DNA of 64,000 bases from Flavobacterium tibetense. GTDB lineage: Bacteria; Bacteroidota; Bacteroidia; Flavobacteriales; Flavobacteriaceae. A program made the translations under genes and the position numbers. The notes beneath the pieces are model-generated. The model ran no database searches. It had not been told where the DNA came from and saw only the letters and a program-made list of their open reading frames with translations. Positions 46,608-55,290 of this stretch are shown piece after piece; the first letter of the stretch is position 1; the number at the start of each line of letters is the position of its first letter. The stretch covers positions 23,016-87,015 of the forward strand of contig NZ_QLST01000012.1 of assembly GCF_003293845.1 (NCBI RefSeq), given 5' to 3'.

Positions 46608-47753
46608 TTAAAGAAATTGCAATCCGTTATCAAATTTTAACAATTTATTTAAATAAAAATTAGCTTTGTGGTTAATTTTTGGAAAATTTCCTGATTCTGA
46701 ACTAAAAACCATTTGTTGCGCATCATACTCCAAATGTCCTTTAACAGTATCTAAATCTTCAACTTGAATAATTTTAGCCTCAAACTTAATTTGATTGTTT
46801 TCAAGTTTTTCATCGAATTGGGCTGCAAAGGTAATTATTTTTTCTTCATCATTGCTAATAATTTTGACATTTCTGTAAATAAAATCGAAAAAACACTTCG
46901 AATTTTGCGGAATATTCAAGTATACTTCTAATTCATTACCAACTTCACTATTACTCTTCTCTGAAAATGAACTCAATAACGCAACAAATACCATTTTACG
47001 AACTTCTTCTCTTTGGTAATCATTTGAGTAATGTCCAGCTTCAAATAAAATCGTTGGAATACCAATGCTCGTAGCATAATCACCAATACAATTGATATTA
47101 AACGAATCATCAAAACGTCCCACATGATTGGGTATGTGTTTTTGGAGCTCTAGATTCATTGTGTTAATGATTTTTACAGCTTTTAAGCGCGTTTCATTGA
47201 AATCCCTATATTCATTATAAGCTGGAGCTAAAAAAGACATGGTAGCAGGCAATTGAAAGCCTTCCGTACCAAAAATAGTACGTTGATCGTGCAGATTATA
47301 AGCTAAATCCGGTTGAAATTCCAACAATAAACTTCTAAGTAACTTACTTTCTGGCTGCGTAATAGCGAATGCATCTCGATTTAAGTCAATTTCATTCGCA
47401 TTTACCCTAGTGTAAGCAGCAGCGCCATCTGGATTTAATATTGGAATACATTTAATAGTATATTGGGACAAGATTGTTTCTGCCAATGGTTCTTTAGAAA
47501 CCAAAAAGTTTAAAAAGTCAAAAAAACCTTTGGTTGTCGTCGCTTCGTTTCCATGCATTTGTGACCACATCAAAACTTTTGTTTTTCCTGTTCCAATAGT
47601 AATAGAGTAGATAGAATTATCTAAAACAGATTTTCCTTCATCATGAATTAAGCATTCATTTTGAAATTTTTCAAATAAAGGTTTAATGGATTCATTGGTA
47701 ATATAACGACCTTTTAATTCGTCTACTAAAAACTGAGTTGCCAATTGCTTCAT
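46608..47753 (-). CDS. M14 family zinc carboxypeptidase
   Basis: A 381-residue M14 peptidase. The start ATG 47753 (MKQLATQFL) is chosen because the upstream in-frame start (47810) lies in the operator region and beyond the promoter. Zinc ligands: His and Glu in SQMHGNEATT near residues 61-70 and His in YNLHDQRT near 153-160; catalytic Glu in LFEAGHYSND near 225-234. There is no signal peptide, so it acts in the cytoplasm, unlike most secreted M14 enzymes. Its promoter region has multiple TTTACAnnTGTAAA palindromes shared with the divergent XRE gene, so it is probably the regulator's target. Confidence 0.88.
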   Translation of the reverse strand: MKQLATQFLVDELKGRYITNESIKPLFEKFQNECLIHDEGKSVLDNSIYSITIGTGKTKVLMWSQMHGNEATTTKGFFDFLNFLVSKEPLAETILSQYTIKCIPILNPDGAAAYTRVNANEIDLNRDAFAITQPESKLLRSLLLEFQPDLAYNLHDQRTIFGTEGFQLPATMSFLAPAYNEYRDFNETRLKAVKIINTMNLELQKHIPNHVGRFDDSFNINCIGDYATSIGIPTILFEAGHYSNDYQREEVRKMVFVALLSSFSEKSNSEVGNELEVYLNIPQNSKCFFDFIYRNVKIISNDEEKIITFAAQFDEKLENNQIKFEAKIIQVEDLDTVKGHLEYDAQQMVFSSESGNFPKINHKANFYLNKLLKFDNGLQFL

Positions 47754-47769
47754 TGGTACAAAATTATTT

Positions 47770-48066
47770 TTTACAAATGTAAACAACTTATTTTTTACAA
47801 TTGTAAACATGGAAAAACATTCATTAATTTACATTTGTAATCTAGTATTTTACTGGATCAACACCAACTCCTCTTAATCCTTACTATAACAATATACATT
47901 TGTAAAATTAAGAATCATGTTATTTTAAATCAGTTAGTTATATATATCTGTATAAACTAAAACTTTATATTTAAATTACTAATTACAATTGTAAATTTGG
48001 TTTATTCCATATTAATGTTTACATTTGTAACTTGTTACAGACTAATCTACAATTTACAATGGTAAA
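47770..48066. promoter_or_regulatory. array of seven TTTACAnnTGTAAA operators between M14 and XRE genes
   Basis: Near-perfect 14-bp palindromes at 47770-47783, 47794-47807, 47828-47841, 47893-47906, 47982-47995, 48018-48031 and 48053-48066. The first two match the consensus completely; the others have one or two changes. Sites with TT centre contain TACATTTG, the -7 box: at 48020-48027 (plus, with TTG at 47997-47999, 20 bp upstream) for the XRE gene, and on the minus strand at 47774-47781 for the peptidase gene. The last site covers the XRE start codon. Confidence 0.8.
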
Positions 48067-48517
48067 CACAGACGATTTCATTAAACGACTAGAAAAAATA
48101 CTCGAATATTACAGTTTATCGGCTTCTACTTTTGCAGATCAGATAGGCGTGCAACGTTCCAGTTTGTCTCACCTACTCTCTGGTAGAAACAAACCCAGTT
48201 TAGATTTTGTAATGAAAGTGGTTGAAGTTTTTCCTGAAGTAGATTTGTATTGGTTACTCAACGAAAAAGGAAATTTCCCAAAACAAAACGATTGGGAACA
48301 AAAGCAAGCACCTACTCCAATTCCTGAAAAACAAACCGAAAATAAAAAAGAGGAAAGTTTAGATTTATTTTCAACAGCAAAAGCAAACGAGGAAAAAAGT
48401 AGTTCAAACGCAATTGATAATATAGTGTCGACGATTTCATCCCCTAATCAGCAAGCTGAAATTGAGCGCATTGTTATTTTCTTCAAAAATGGCAGTTTTA
48501 AAAACTATGAACAATAA
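48059..48517 (+). CDS. XRE family transcriptional regulator
   Basis: A 152-residue protein with an N-terminal helix-turn-helix (about 6-65): RLEKILEYYSLSASTFADQI, VQRSSLSHLLSGRNKPS and the third helix region DFVMKVVEVFPEVDLYWLL. The C-terminal half is a low-complexity, Gln/Glu/Lys/Ser-rich stretch that ends in a short helix. ATG 48059 is the start; the TTG at 48032 lies between operator and start and is less likely. It is divergent from the M14 gene and very probably binds the palindromes that cover both promoters and its own start, giving autorepression. Confidence 0.88.
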   Translation: MVNTDDFIKRLEKILEYYSLSASTFADQIGVQRSSLSHLLSGRNKPSLDFVMKVVEVFPEVDLYWLLNEKGNFPKQNDWEQKQAPTPIPEKQTENKKEESLDLFSTAKANEEKSSSNAIDNIVSTISSPNQQAEIERIVIFFKNGSFKNYEQ

Positions 48518-48518
48518 A

Positions 48519-48546
48519 AAAAGCGTCGCTTAGCAACGCTTTTCTT
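48519..48546 (+). terminator. terminator after the XRE gene
   Basis: Stem AAAAGCGT/ACGCTTTT with a 9-nt loop that can pair further (GCTTAGC), then a T-rich tail, 2 bp behind the stop codon. Confidence 0.75.
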
Positions 48547-48607
48547 GAATAAGTAAAAAACAACTAACACAATTATTAAGGGATAAACGAACTTTATTCT
48601 AATGATT

Positions 48608-48745
48608 ATGCAATTGAGACAGCATTTCCTAATATCTTGTTAGGTCTGTGTATTAACTAGGTTCATAGCAATTTTTCCCACGTTATTTCTTGAATTTAAA
48701 ACAGAAGTAAAATTTATATTTACTAAACAACTGTCTCTTGCAAAT
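48608..48745. repeat. inverted-repeat pair, possible relict mobile element
   Basis: The 260 bp between the XRE terminator and the acyltransferase hold no gene. TGCAATTGAGACAG (about 48609-48622) and CTGTCTCTTGCA (48731-48742) are imperfect inverted repeats 108 bp apart, like the ends of a tiny non-autonomous element. No target duplication could be confirmed. Confidence 0.35.
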
Positions 48746-48807
48746 GAATAAGAAAAACTTTCTTTCTTTATCATTTACGACAAAAAATAAACTTTGGTTT
48801 TTAAAAA

Positions 48808-49365
48808 CTAAAAATCACTAAAACTTTTTTCTGGAAATTTACCCACTACTCCAACATACTTGGATTTCAATACTTTAAAATCGGTTTCAATATCGCCTGT
48901 TGGTTGAAATAATGGCATTAATTGTACTTCCTTTTTTCCATAATCAAAAGCAACAGGTAAAATAGGAACATTGGCTTTCAATGCGATGTAGTAAAATCCA
49001 GTTTTCCATTCGGTTACTTTTTTGCGGGTTCCTTCTGGAGCAATGGCTAAGCGGAATTCATCTTTCTTTTCGAAAATGGAAGCAATAGCATCTACTTTGT
49101 TCTCGTTTTTTTGACGGTTTAGTGGGGTTCCGCCCATCCATTGGAAGTAATAATTTAAAGGAAAAACAAACAATTCTTTTTTTCCAACAAAGTTCATTTC
49201 TAATTGTACAATTCCTCTGGTAAAAACACCAAGGAAAAAGTCATACCAACTCGTATGCGGTACTACAATCATTACACATTTTTTTACGTTGGCATCAATA
49301 GAACCAACGATTTTCCATCCTAATACTTTGAAAAAAATGAATTTGTAGAGTAATTGCTTCATCAA
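48808..49365 (-). CDS. 1-acyl-sn-glycerol-3-phosphate acyltransferase-like protein
   Basis: A 185-residue PlsC-type acyltransferase. The HX4D catalytic motif is HTSWYD near residues 36-41, and the glycerol-phosphate binding EGTRKK near 114-119. It is short for PlsC, and lacks a strong N-terminal membrane helix; membership in the small lysophospholipid acyltransferase subgroup of Bacteroidota is likely. It may act in phospholipid or ornithine-lipid synthesis; the acceptor is not known. Divergent from the spermidine-synthase-like gene with a 54-bp gap. Confidence 0.82.
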   Translation of the reverse strand: MMKQLLYKFIFFKVLGWKIVGSIDANVKKCVMIVVPHTSWYDFFLGVFTRGIVQLEMNFVGKKELFVFPLNYYFQWMGGTPLNRQKNENKVDAIASIFEKKDEFRLAIAPEGTRKKVTEWKTGFYYIALKANVPILPVAFDYGKKEVQLMPLFQPTGDIETDFKVLKSKYVGVVGKFPEKSFSDF

Positions 49366-49419
49366 AATTTTATTTGAAGCAAAAATAAAATTATATTTAC
49401 GATTACAAAGAAAAAAACT

Positions 49420-50082
49420 ATGGTGAAGCGCATTTTAAGCTATTTACTTCCAATTAAAATTTACCAAAGAAAATCTTCAATTAGCAAAAAACTTGAAGTT
49501 ACCTGGAATAAAGGACAATTGGTTTTAGATTCTGAAAACACGAATTATTCCTACGGAAGTTTGGAGCGAATTCTTCGTAAAGGCTTACTTTACATAGGTT
49601 TTGACCGAATTAAAAAATTTGAAAATGTTCTTGTTTTAGGAGTTGCTGGCGGAAGTGTAATTAAAACCTTAACTCAGGAAGTGAAATTTAAAGGCAAAAT
49701 TACGGGTGTAGAAATTGATGAAACTGCAGTTGAAATTGCTAAAAAATTTTTCGAATTGGATCAAATTCCAAACCTAAATTTAGTGGTTGATGATGCGTTT
49801 GAATTTGTTCTAAAAACCAAGGAAAAATATGATTTAATCATCATTGATGTCTTTCAAGATACCAAAATGCCTAACTTTTTATTTGAAGATTTTTTTATTA
49901 ATAGAGTTAATTTTTTACTTCAAGTAAATGGATTTATCTTGTTTAATACTATGGTTTTAAGTTTTACTGATAAAAAGAGAAATGCTACTTATAAAACGAA
50001 ATTCAACGATAATTATTCCGTTCGCTTGTATCCAAAAGTGGAAACTCACAATGAGTTGTTTACGATTAAAAAATTAGCTTGA
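49420..50082 (+). CDS. spermidine-synthase-like SAM-binding protein
   Basis: A 220-residue Rossmann-fold protein of the spermidine synthase/methyltransferase superfamily: VLVLGVAGGSVIKTL near 69-83 is the nucleotide loop, GVEIDETAVEIAKKFF near 95-110 the acidic strand, and LIIIDVFQDTKMP near 143-155 the post-motif. The N-terminal tetramer domain of true spermidine synthase is reduced, and the polyamine-binding residues cannot be identified, so a methyl- or aminopropyl-transfer role is uncertain. It abuts the convergent membrane protein gene: their stops are adjacent. Confidence 0.75.
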   Translation: MVKRILSYLLPIKIYQRKSSISKKLEVTWNKGQLVLDSENTNYSYGSLERILRKGLLYIGFDRIKKFENVLVLGVAGGSVIKTLTQEVKFKGKITGVEIDETAVEIAKKFFELDQIPNLNLVVDDAFEFVLKTKEKYDLIIIDVFQDTKMPNFLFEDFFINRVNFLLQVNGFILFNTMVLSFTDKKRNATYKTKFNDNYSVRLYPKVETHNELFTIKKLA

Positions 50083-50526
50083 TTATTTTGAGAAATAATA
50101 AAACATAAAAATAACAACTAAAATTTTAAAATAGTAAAATAAAAATAAATAATATTTATCGTAATACTCATATTTTATTGGATTCAATGAATCAAAATCA
50201 ATTGAAAAATACGCAGTCAACAAATCAACTCCATAGTATGTAAATAGAATTTGAATAATTTGAGTAAAAAAGAAAAATCCTCCTAAAATTATTAGTGTAT
50301 TATGATTAATTAATCTATTCATGAAATACAAAATGCCAATATAAATGAAAAGCAACGTTGATAAAAAATTAACAGCTTCTTTTCCAAACACTATAATCAA
50401 AGGCTCTACTTCATAAAACAACAATCCTATTTCAAAGAAACCATCAAGTAAATAGGCTAAAGAACTTGCAGTGTAATAAAGCAAAAAACCTATTCCAAAA
50501 TGTAATATTACTTTTTTCTTTTCCAT
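50083..50526 (-). CDS. small integral membrane protein
   Basis: A 147-residue protein with four hydrophobic helices (about 8-26, 46-68, 76-98 and 122-145) and few charged residues between them. No family was recognised. Its start overlaps the last base of the kdsB stop codon region (1 bp), so it is probably co-transcribed with kdsB, but no LPS-related motif is visible. Confidence 0.65.
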   Translation of the reverse strand: MEKKKVILHFGIGFLLYYTASSLAYLLDGFFEIGLLFYEVEPLIIVFGKEAVNFLSTLLFIYIGILYFMNRLINHNTLIILGGFFFFTQIIQILFTYYGVDLLTAYFSIDFDSLNPIKYEYYDKYYLFLFYYFKILVVIFMFYYFSK

Positions 50527-51251
50527 TATACCAATTTCCTAGCTTTTTCTAAATCTTCTAAAGTATCTATTCCAATACTTCCGTGTGTTGTTTCAACCAT
50601 TTTAATTCTTTTGCCGTATTCCAAATAGCGGAGTTGTTCTAATTTTTCAGAAGCTTCTAAAGAAAGCATTGGTAAACGATAAAAATCGAGCAAAGCGGCT
50701 TTTCTGAAAGCATAAATTCCAATGTGTTTCATATAACGAACGCCTGCATGTTCATCTCTAGGAAAAGGAATCACAGAACGCGAAAAATAAAGCGCAAAAC
50801 CTTGTTGGTCCGTAATAACTTTTACGTTATTTGGATTGTTAATTTCTTCTTTATCCGTTATTTGAAACATTAAAGAAGCTAAATCTACTTGTTTATTGGT
50901 ATCGTTTTTAAAAATAGCAATTAGTTCTTCCAAAGGTTTCTTATTGATGAACGGTTCATCGCCTTGAACGTTTACTACTACATCCACTTCCATATTTTCA
51001 ACGGCTTCAGCAATGCGGTCGCTCCCACTTTCGTGTTCTTTTATGGACTTAATTGCTTTTCCTCCATTTTTTTGGATTTCGTCAAAAATGAGTTGGGAAT
51101 CCGTTACCACAAATACGTCATCAAATAATTGTGTGGCAACAGCTGCTTCATACGTTCTTAAAATAACGGTTTTTCCACCCAAATCTTGCATTAATTTGGC
51201 AGGAAAACGCGTTGAGGCATAACGCGCAGGAATTACAGCGATAATTTTCAT
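50526..51251 (-). CDS. kdsB: 3-deoxy-manno-octulosonate cytidylyltransferase
   Basis: A 241-residue enzyme that activates Kdo with CTP for lipopolysaccharide synthesis. Start ATG 51251 gives the canonical [21 protein letters not shown] with the nucleotide loop; the upstream frame adds seven residues with no match. Further signatures: [11 protein letters not shown] near 93-103, [10 protein letters not shown] near 155-164, [10 protein letters not shown] near 173-182 and the C-terminal [10 protein letters not shown]. Length is typical. It is followed by a membrane protein gene in a one-base overlap. Confidence 0.95.
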   Translation of the reverse strand: MKIIAVIPARYASTRFPAKLMQDLGGKTVILRTYEAAVATQLFDDVFVVTDSQLIFDEIQKNGGKAIKSIKEHESGSDRIAEAVENMEVDVVVNVQGDEPFINKKPLEELIAIFKNDTNKQVDLASLMFQITDKEEINNPNNVKVITDQQGFALYFSRSVIPFPRDEHAGVRYMKHIGIYAFRKAALLDFYRLPMLSLEASEKLEQLRYLEYGKRIKMVETTHGSIGIDTLEDLEKARKLV

Positions 51252-51267
51252 ATTTATATTTTTTTTT

Positions 51268-51296
51268 GCCACGAAGCCACGAAGGCGCTAAGTTTT
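51268..51296. repeat. short CACGAAG repeat
   Basis: GCCACGAAGCCACGAAGG, two 8-9-bp units in tandem, followed by CGCTAAG. It lies in the 44-bp gap between kdsB and the next gene and resembles the CACAGAG-type pieces at 34024. Confidence 0.5.
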
Positions 51297-51667
51297 TAAT
51301 TTTTGTATACTAATTCAGTACTTTTTACTTTTTTTAATTCAACAGCATCATTTAATGAAAAATTGGAATACGTTTCGTTTAAATCAAACTCATAAACTTC
51401 AATTTTATTATTGGAATAGTTTAAAATATGCTTCATACAATCATCAAAAGTTATATAAATTTCTTTATCAAACTTTTCTATAAAACCAACGTCTTTGTTA
51501 TCTATAATTACAAAATAATTGTCAGATTTGTCAATTTTATAATATAGTTCTTGAAAATCACCATATTTATCTTCAATTGCCATCAAATTTAATCCATACA
51601 AAATAAATAAAAAAGCAACTGAAACTAGCACAGCAACACCAATTATTATTTTAGTTACAATTTTCAT
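51296..51667 (-). CDS. hypothetical membrane-anchored protein
   Basis: A 123-residue protein with one N-terminal membrane helix (residues 6-27) and a soluble domain of alternating strands (YYKIDKSDNYFVIIDN, KEIYITFDDCMKHILNY). No family was recognised. It overlaps the upstream gene by 17 bp, so the two are co-translated. Confidence 0.6.
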   Translation of the reverse strand: MKIVTKIIIGVAVLVSVAFLFILYGLNLMAIEDKYGDFQELYYKIDKSDNYFVIIDNKDVGFIEKFDKEIYITFDDCMKHILNYSNNKIEVYEFDLNETYSNFSLNDAVELKKVKSTELVYKN

Positions 51668-52148
51668 TTAATATAATGTTTGTTACAAATGTATTAATTT
51701 TCACAAAATCTTCTTCTTCCTTAATAACGACTAAAGAAATTTCCTTAAATGAAGTATAAGACAATAAATATCTAATCTTCCCACTTCTTTGAATTTTCTT
51801 AAAATGTAAATTTTTACTATCTATGTTTTTTGCTAGAATTTCTGAATTTATTAATGAATCTCCTCTATAGTTGTTTTTGATAATTCTTTTTTCTTCAAAA
51901 TCTATTATAATTTCTGAATAGTAAATAAATGAAACAACTCTAAAAACAAAATATGTTAAAAGAATTAATAACGAAATCAGTATTGATAAAACTATATTGA
52001 CAAAGAAAAACAAGATAAATGCTGGTAAAACATATAAAATCAATTCTTTCCAACTAAAATCTTGCTTTGTATTAATTCGCAGTTGTGTTTTATCAAGAAA
52101 AATTTTAAGATTCTCCTTTATTTTTAAACTCATAAAATTATGCATCAT
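51651..52148 (-). CDS. hypothetical membrane protein
   Basis: A 165-residue protein with a two-helix hydrophobic hairpin (about 28-75) flanked by a charged N-terminus and a C-terminal strand-rich domain of the type found in small PH-like membrane proteins (DFEEKRIIKNNYRGD region). Function unknown. The start at 52148 is not certain: an internal Met four codons on is an alternative. The gene overlaps its downstream neighbour by 17 bp. Confidence 0.6.
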   Translation of the reverse strand: MMHNFMSLKIKENLKIFLDKTQLRINTKQDFSWKELILYVLPAFILFFFVNIVLSILISLLILLTYFVFRVVSFIYYSEIIIDFEEKRIIKNNYRGDSLINSEILAKNIDSKNLHFKKIQRSGKIRYLLSYTSFKEISLVVIKEEEDFVKINTFVTNIILNENCN

Positions 52149-52185
52149 AGTTTGTTTAACAAAAAAACATTTTTCTGTAAACTTC

Positions 52186-53613
52186 TTATTTAAAAAACTC
52201 CTCTTTAAATCCGATTAAATAGACTTTTTCTTGTGCTCGGGTCAATGCGGTGTACAACCAACGAATGTAATCCACATCGATTCCATTTGGTAAATAAGGT
52301 TGTTCTATGAAAACGGTTTTCCATTGACCACCTTGCGATTTGTGACATGTGATGGCATACGAAAACTTCACTTGTAACGCGTTGAAATGTGGATTTTCTT
52401 TTACTTTTTGCAATTTTCTGTATTTGGAAGTTTCTTCTTCGTAATCTAGTAACACTTCTTGGTACAATTTATTACTTTCTTCATACGTTAATGAAGGTGA
52501 TTCGCTTGTAATAGTGTCCAATAATAAAATGGTGTCAAAAGGTTTTTGATTGGGATAATCGACCATTCGCACTTTTACGGTTGCAAATTTGAACCCATAC
52601 AATTCCTGAATTTTTCTTATTTCCAAAACTTCAATGATATCGCCATTAGCAATAAATCCTGCTTCTGAATCAGCTGTGTCTTTTAACCAGAAATAATTGT
52701 TTTTTACCACCATTAGGTAATCGCCTGTTGACAATTCGCTTTCTTTGGATAAAATGGAAGTTCGTATTTGTTGGTTGTATTGATTCGCTCTTTTATTGGA
52801 ACGCACAATAAAAACAGTTTCTTCTAAACCATTGGTATCATAAGCGCTGTGAATGGCATCCTGAATTTCGTAGCCGTCTTGTAAACGAACGATATCTTTA
52901 AATCCTTTGATATTAAATTGGAATGTATCCAAAAAATGAGAATTTAGTAATTCACGTAATTCAGTAGCATTATGGAGAATTCCTGAACCTTCGGCTTGAC
53001 GCATTACTTCATCTAATTCGATATGATGCACCGTTTTATTGTAATGTAATGACAGAGCATCAATATCCAAAGCCGGACTTACCGACATATTTACGGGTGG
53101 TAACTGAGCGGTATCTCCTATTAATAACAGTTTGCAATTGGTTCCAGCTTCTACATAAAAAAACAAATCATCTAACAAAGAACCATTGGCATACAATTTT
53201 GTGTCTTGCGAATGATCTGAAATCATAGAAGATTCATCTACTATAAATAAGGTGTTTTTAAATTTATTAGGTTGCAAAGTAAAACTCACACCACCTGATT
53301 GATTTTTTTTTGGAAAATAGATTCGTTTGTGAATAGTAAAAGCAGGTTTTCCTGAATAATTACCAATTACTTTTGCTGCTCTTCCAGTGGGTGCAAGCAA
53401 TATATATTTCGTTTCTACGTTTTTTAATTGAGCTACTAATGTGGCTACAATCGTAGTTTTACCCGTTCCGGCATATCCTTTTAAAACAAAAACATCTTGA
53501 TTGGTTGCATTTATGACATAATCTGCAATTTTTTGGAAGAAAATATCTTGTTTTAAAGTGGATTCAAAAGGAAAATTTTGACGTAACGTTTTGTAAAACA
53601 GAGTAGAATTCAT
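52186..53613 (-). CDS. RecD-like SF1 helicase
   Basis: A 475-residue AAA/SF1B helicase similar to RecD2/Dda type exonuclease V alpha subunits. Walker A GYAGTGKTT near 45-53, motif Ia LLAPTGRAAKV near 73-83, Walker B LFIVDESSMISD near 122-133, motif III LLLIGDTAQLPPV near 160-172, UvrD-type C-terminal motif YAITCHKSQGGQW near 425-437 and TALTRAQEKVYL near 458-469. No RecB or RecC genes are adjacent. It probably acts 5' to 3' in DNA repair or replication restart (family knowledge). Size and motifs are complete. Confidence 0.88.
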   Translation of the reverse strand: MNSTLFYKTLRQNFPFESTLKQDIFFQKIADYVINATNQDVFVLKGYAGTGKTTIVATLVAQLKNVETKYILLAPTGRAAKVIGNYSGKPAFTIHKRIYFPKKNQSGGVSFTLQPNKFKNTLFIVDESSMISDHSQDTKLYANGSLLDDLFFYVEAGTNCKLLLIGDTAQLPPVNMSVSPALDIDALSLHYNKTVHHIELDEVMRQAEGSGILHNATELRELLNSHFLDTFQFNIKGFKDIVRLQDGYEIQDAIHSAYDTNGLEETVFIVRSNKRANQYNQQIRTSILSKESELSTGDYLMVVKNNYFWLKDTADSEAGFIANGDIIEVLEIRKIQELYGFKFATVKVRMVDYPNQKPFDTILLLDTITSESPSLTYEESNKLYQEVLLDYEEETSKYRKLQKVKENPHFNALQVKFSYAITCHKSQGGQWKTVFIEQPYLPNGIDVDYIRWLYTALTRAQEKVYLIGFKEEFFK

Positions 53614-53675
53614 CTTGACTTTATTTGGCTGAGATATTTTTTCAAAGATACAGATGATTTTTATAAGATTTTCTT

Positions 53676-53703
53676 TTGAGTAGAAAAAAAAATTGTAGAT
53701 TTG
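53676..53703 (+). promoter_or_regulatory. promoter of the 53733 operon
   Basis: TTG (53676-53678), 17 bp, TAGATTTG (53696-53703): consensus match, 30 bp before the ATG of the next gene. It drives the run 53733-DUF3822-rsmD. Confidence 0.75.
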
Positions 53704-53732
53704 CGTACCTATAAACTAAAAAGTATAATATA

Positions 53733-54494
53733 ATGTTAGTATTATTAATCTATGTTGTAATCACTTGCCTTGTAGCGGTAGGTTTAGTAAAAGTAATTGA
53801 TAAATTTTTACCTGCAGGCTCTAGAACAGTCGTATCTATTGTATTATGGATCATTTGTATTGGACTATCTTATTTAATTTATGCTTCTGTGATGAAGCCA
53901 ATTGAATTTACAAAAGTTAAAGAAGAACGTTATGAAGCTGCTGTTAGAAAATTGTTAGATATCAAAAAAGCGCAACAAGGATATAAAACTGTAAATGGTA
54001 AGTATGCAGATTCTTTTGACGAATTGGTTCGTTTTATTGAGTCTGAAAAATTTGCTATCATTTCAAGAAAAGATACCGCTGTAATTGATGCAGACAAAAA
54101 TAGAGCTTTTGGAATCACAACTGATGCTTCTGGTCAAGGAGGTTTCTTTAAAGACATCGTTGTTATTGATACTTTAGGATATGTTTCTGTTAGAGACTCA
54201 TTATTCAAAAATACAGAGCGTTATAAGAGATTGAACGTGGTTAAAATTGGTGACGTTGAAGTCCCTGTAACCATGAAAACTGGACATGTTTATAGAAATG
54301 AGACTAAAATATATGTATTTGAGGCTGTAATTGATAAAAATGCTTTATTAGCAGATTTAGATCAAGAATTAGTTGCTAACGAAAATAAAGTGAAGTCAAT
54401 TGATGAAATCAATGGCGATAAAATCACTTTAGGTTCTTTAGAAGAAGCAGCATTAACAGGAAACTGGCCTAAAAAATATGGTAATAACGACTAA
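53733..54494 (+). CDS. conserved membrane-anchored protein
   Basis: A 253-residue protein with two N-terminal membrane helices (about 2-22 and 30-50), a stretch rich in Lys and coiled-coil propensity (KVKEERYEAAVRKLLDIKKAQQ), and a soluble domain with a Lys-Tyr-Ala-Asp-Ser-Phe segment reminiscent of pilin-like type II secretion G-domains (GKYADSFDELVRFIES). No catalytic motif. It overlaps the DUF3822 gene by 17 bp. Function unknown. Confidence 0.7.
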   Translation: MLVLLIYVVITCLVAVGLVKVIDKFLPAGSRTVVSIVLWIICIGLSYLIYASVMKPIEFTKVKEERYEAAVRKLLDIKKAQQGYKTVNGKYADSFDELVRFIESEKFAIISRKDTAVIDADKNRAFGITTDASGQGGFFKDIVVIDTLGYVSVRDSLFKNTERYKRLNVVKIGDVEVPVTMKTGHVYRNETKIYVFEAVIDKNALLADLDQELVANENKVKSIDEINGDKITLGSLEEAALTGNWPKKYGNND

Positions 54495-55290
54495 CGATAT
54501 TACACAAAAAACGTACAGAAAATTGTCCATTCAGGTTTCCTTGAGTGGACTTTCTTTTTGTGTGTTTGATTTAATAACACATAAAATCATTGCTTTTAAT
54601 GAAGTGGTGTTTTCTGATAATCAAGTGATTGAAGAACAACTTTGGAAAGCTTTTGTTACGTTCCCAATTTTAACCAATACGTATGACGAAATTGTGGTCA
54701 TACATAATAATCATTTAAACACCTTTGTTCCTACTTCGCTTTTTAATGAAAATTATTTGGGAAGCTACTTGCAATATAATGTAAAGGTTTTTGAAAGTGA
54801 TTTGTTTGCATACGATAAGTTAAGTACTTATGAGGTTAATAATGTTTACGTGCCTTATGTTAACATTAATAATTTTCTATTAGACCAATTTCAAAGTTTT
54901 GAATACTGCAACAGCAATACTATTTTGGTTAAGAAATTATTGGATTTTTCATCAAAACAAGCTGAAAAAGAAGTTTTTGTTCACTTACAAGAGAATCATT
55001 TTGAGATTGTCATTTTAAAAAATCAGGAATTGGTTTTGTTTAATTCTTTTGAGTATCAAACCATTGAAGATTTTATTTATTATATTCTATTTACTTTTGA
55101 ACAGCTGCAATTAAATCCAGAAATTGTACCTTTACATTTATTAGGAATTTGTAATAAAGAAGATGAATTCTTTAAAATTGCCTATAAATACATTAAAAAT
55201 TGTGATTTATTAGACGTTACCCAACAAGTAGCAACTTTAGATCAAACGCGCACTACCGTTCGAAAACACTTTATTTTATTCCATTCATGA
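54478..55290 (+). CDS. DUF3822 family protein
   Basis: A 270-residue member of DUF3822, a Bacteroidota family with an actin-like/ASKHA-type appearance: residues 12-30 read TYRKLSIQVSLSGLSFCVFD in part, and the second half has FVHLQENHFEIVILKN. No known activity. The start lies inside the preceding gene (17-bp overlap) and the last 4 bp overlap the rsmD ATG (ATGA), so translation of the three is coupled. Its constant pairing with rsmD suggests a role near ribosome or tRNA modification (inference). Confidence 0.85.
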   Translation: MVITTNDITQKTYRKLSIQVSLSGLSFCVFDLITHKIIAFNEVVFSDNQVIEEQLWKAFVTFPILTNTYDEIVVIHNNHLNTFVPTSLFNENYLGSYLQYNVKVFESDLFAYDKLSTYEVNNVYVPYVNINNFLLDQFQSFEYCNSNTILVKKLLDFSSKQAEKEVFVHLQENHFEIVILKNQELVLFNSFEYQTIEDFIYYILFTFEQLQLNPEIVPLHLLGICNKEDEFFKIAYKYIKNCDLLDVTQQVATLDQTRTTVRKHFILFHS

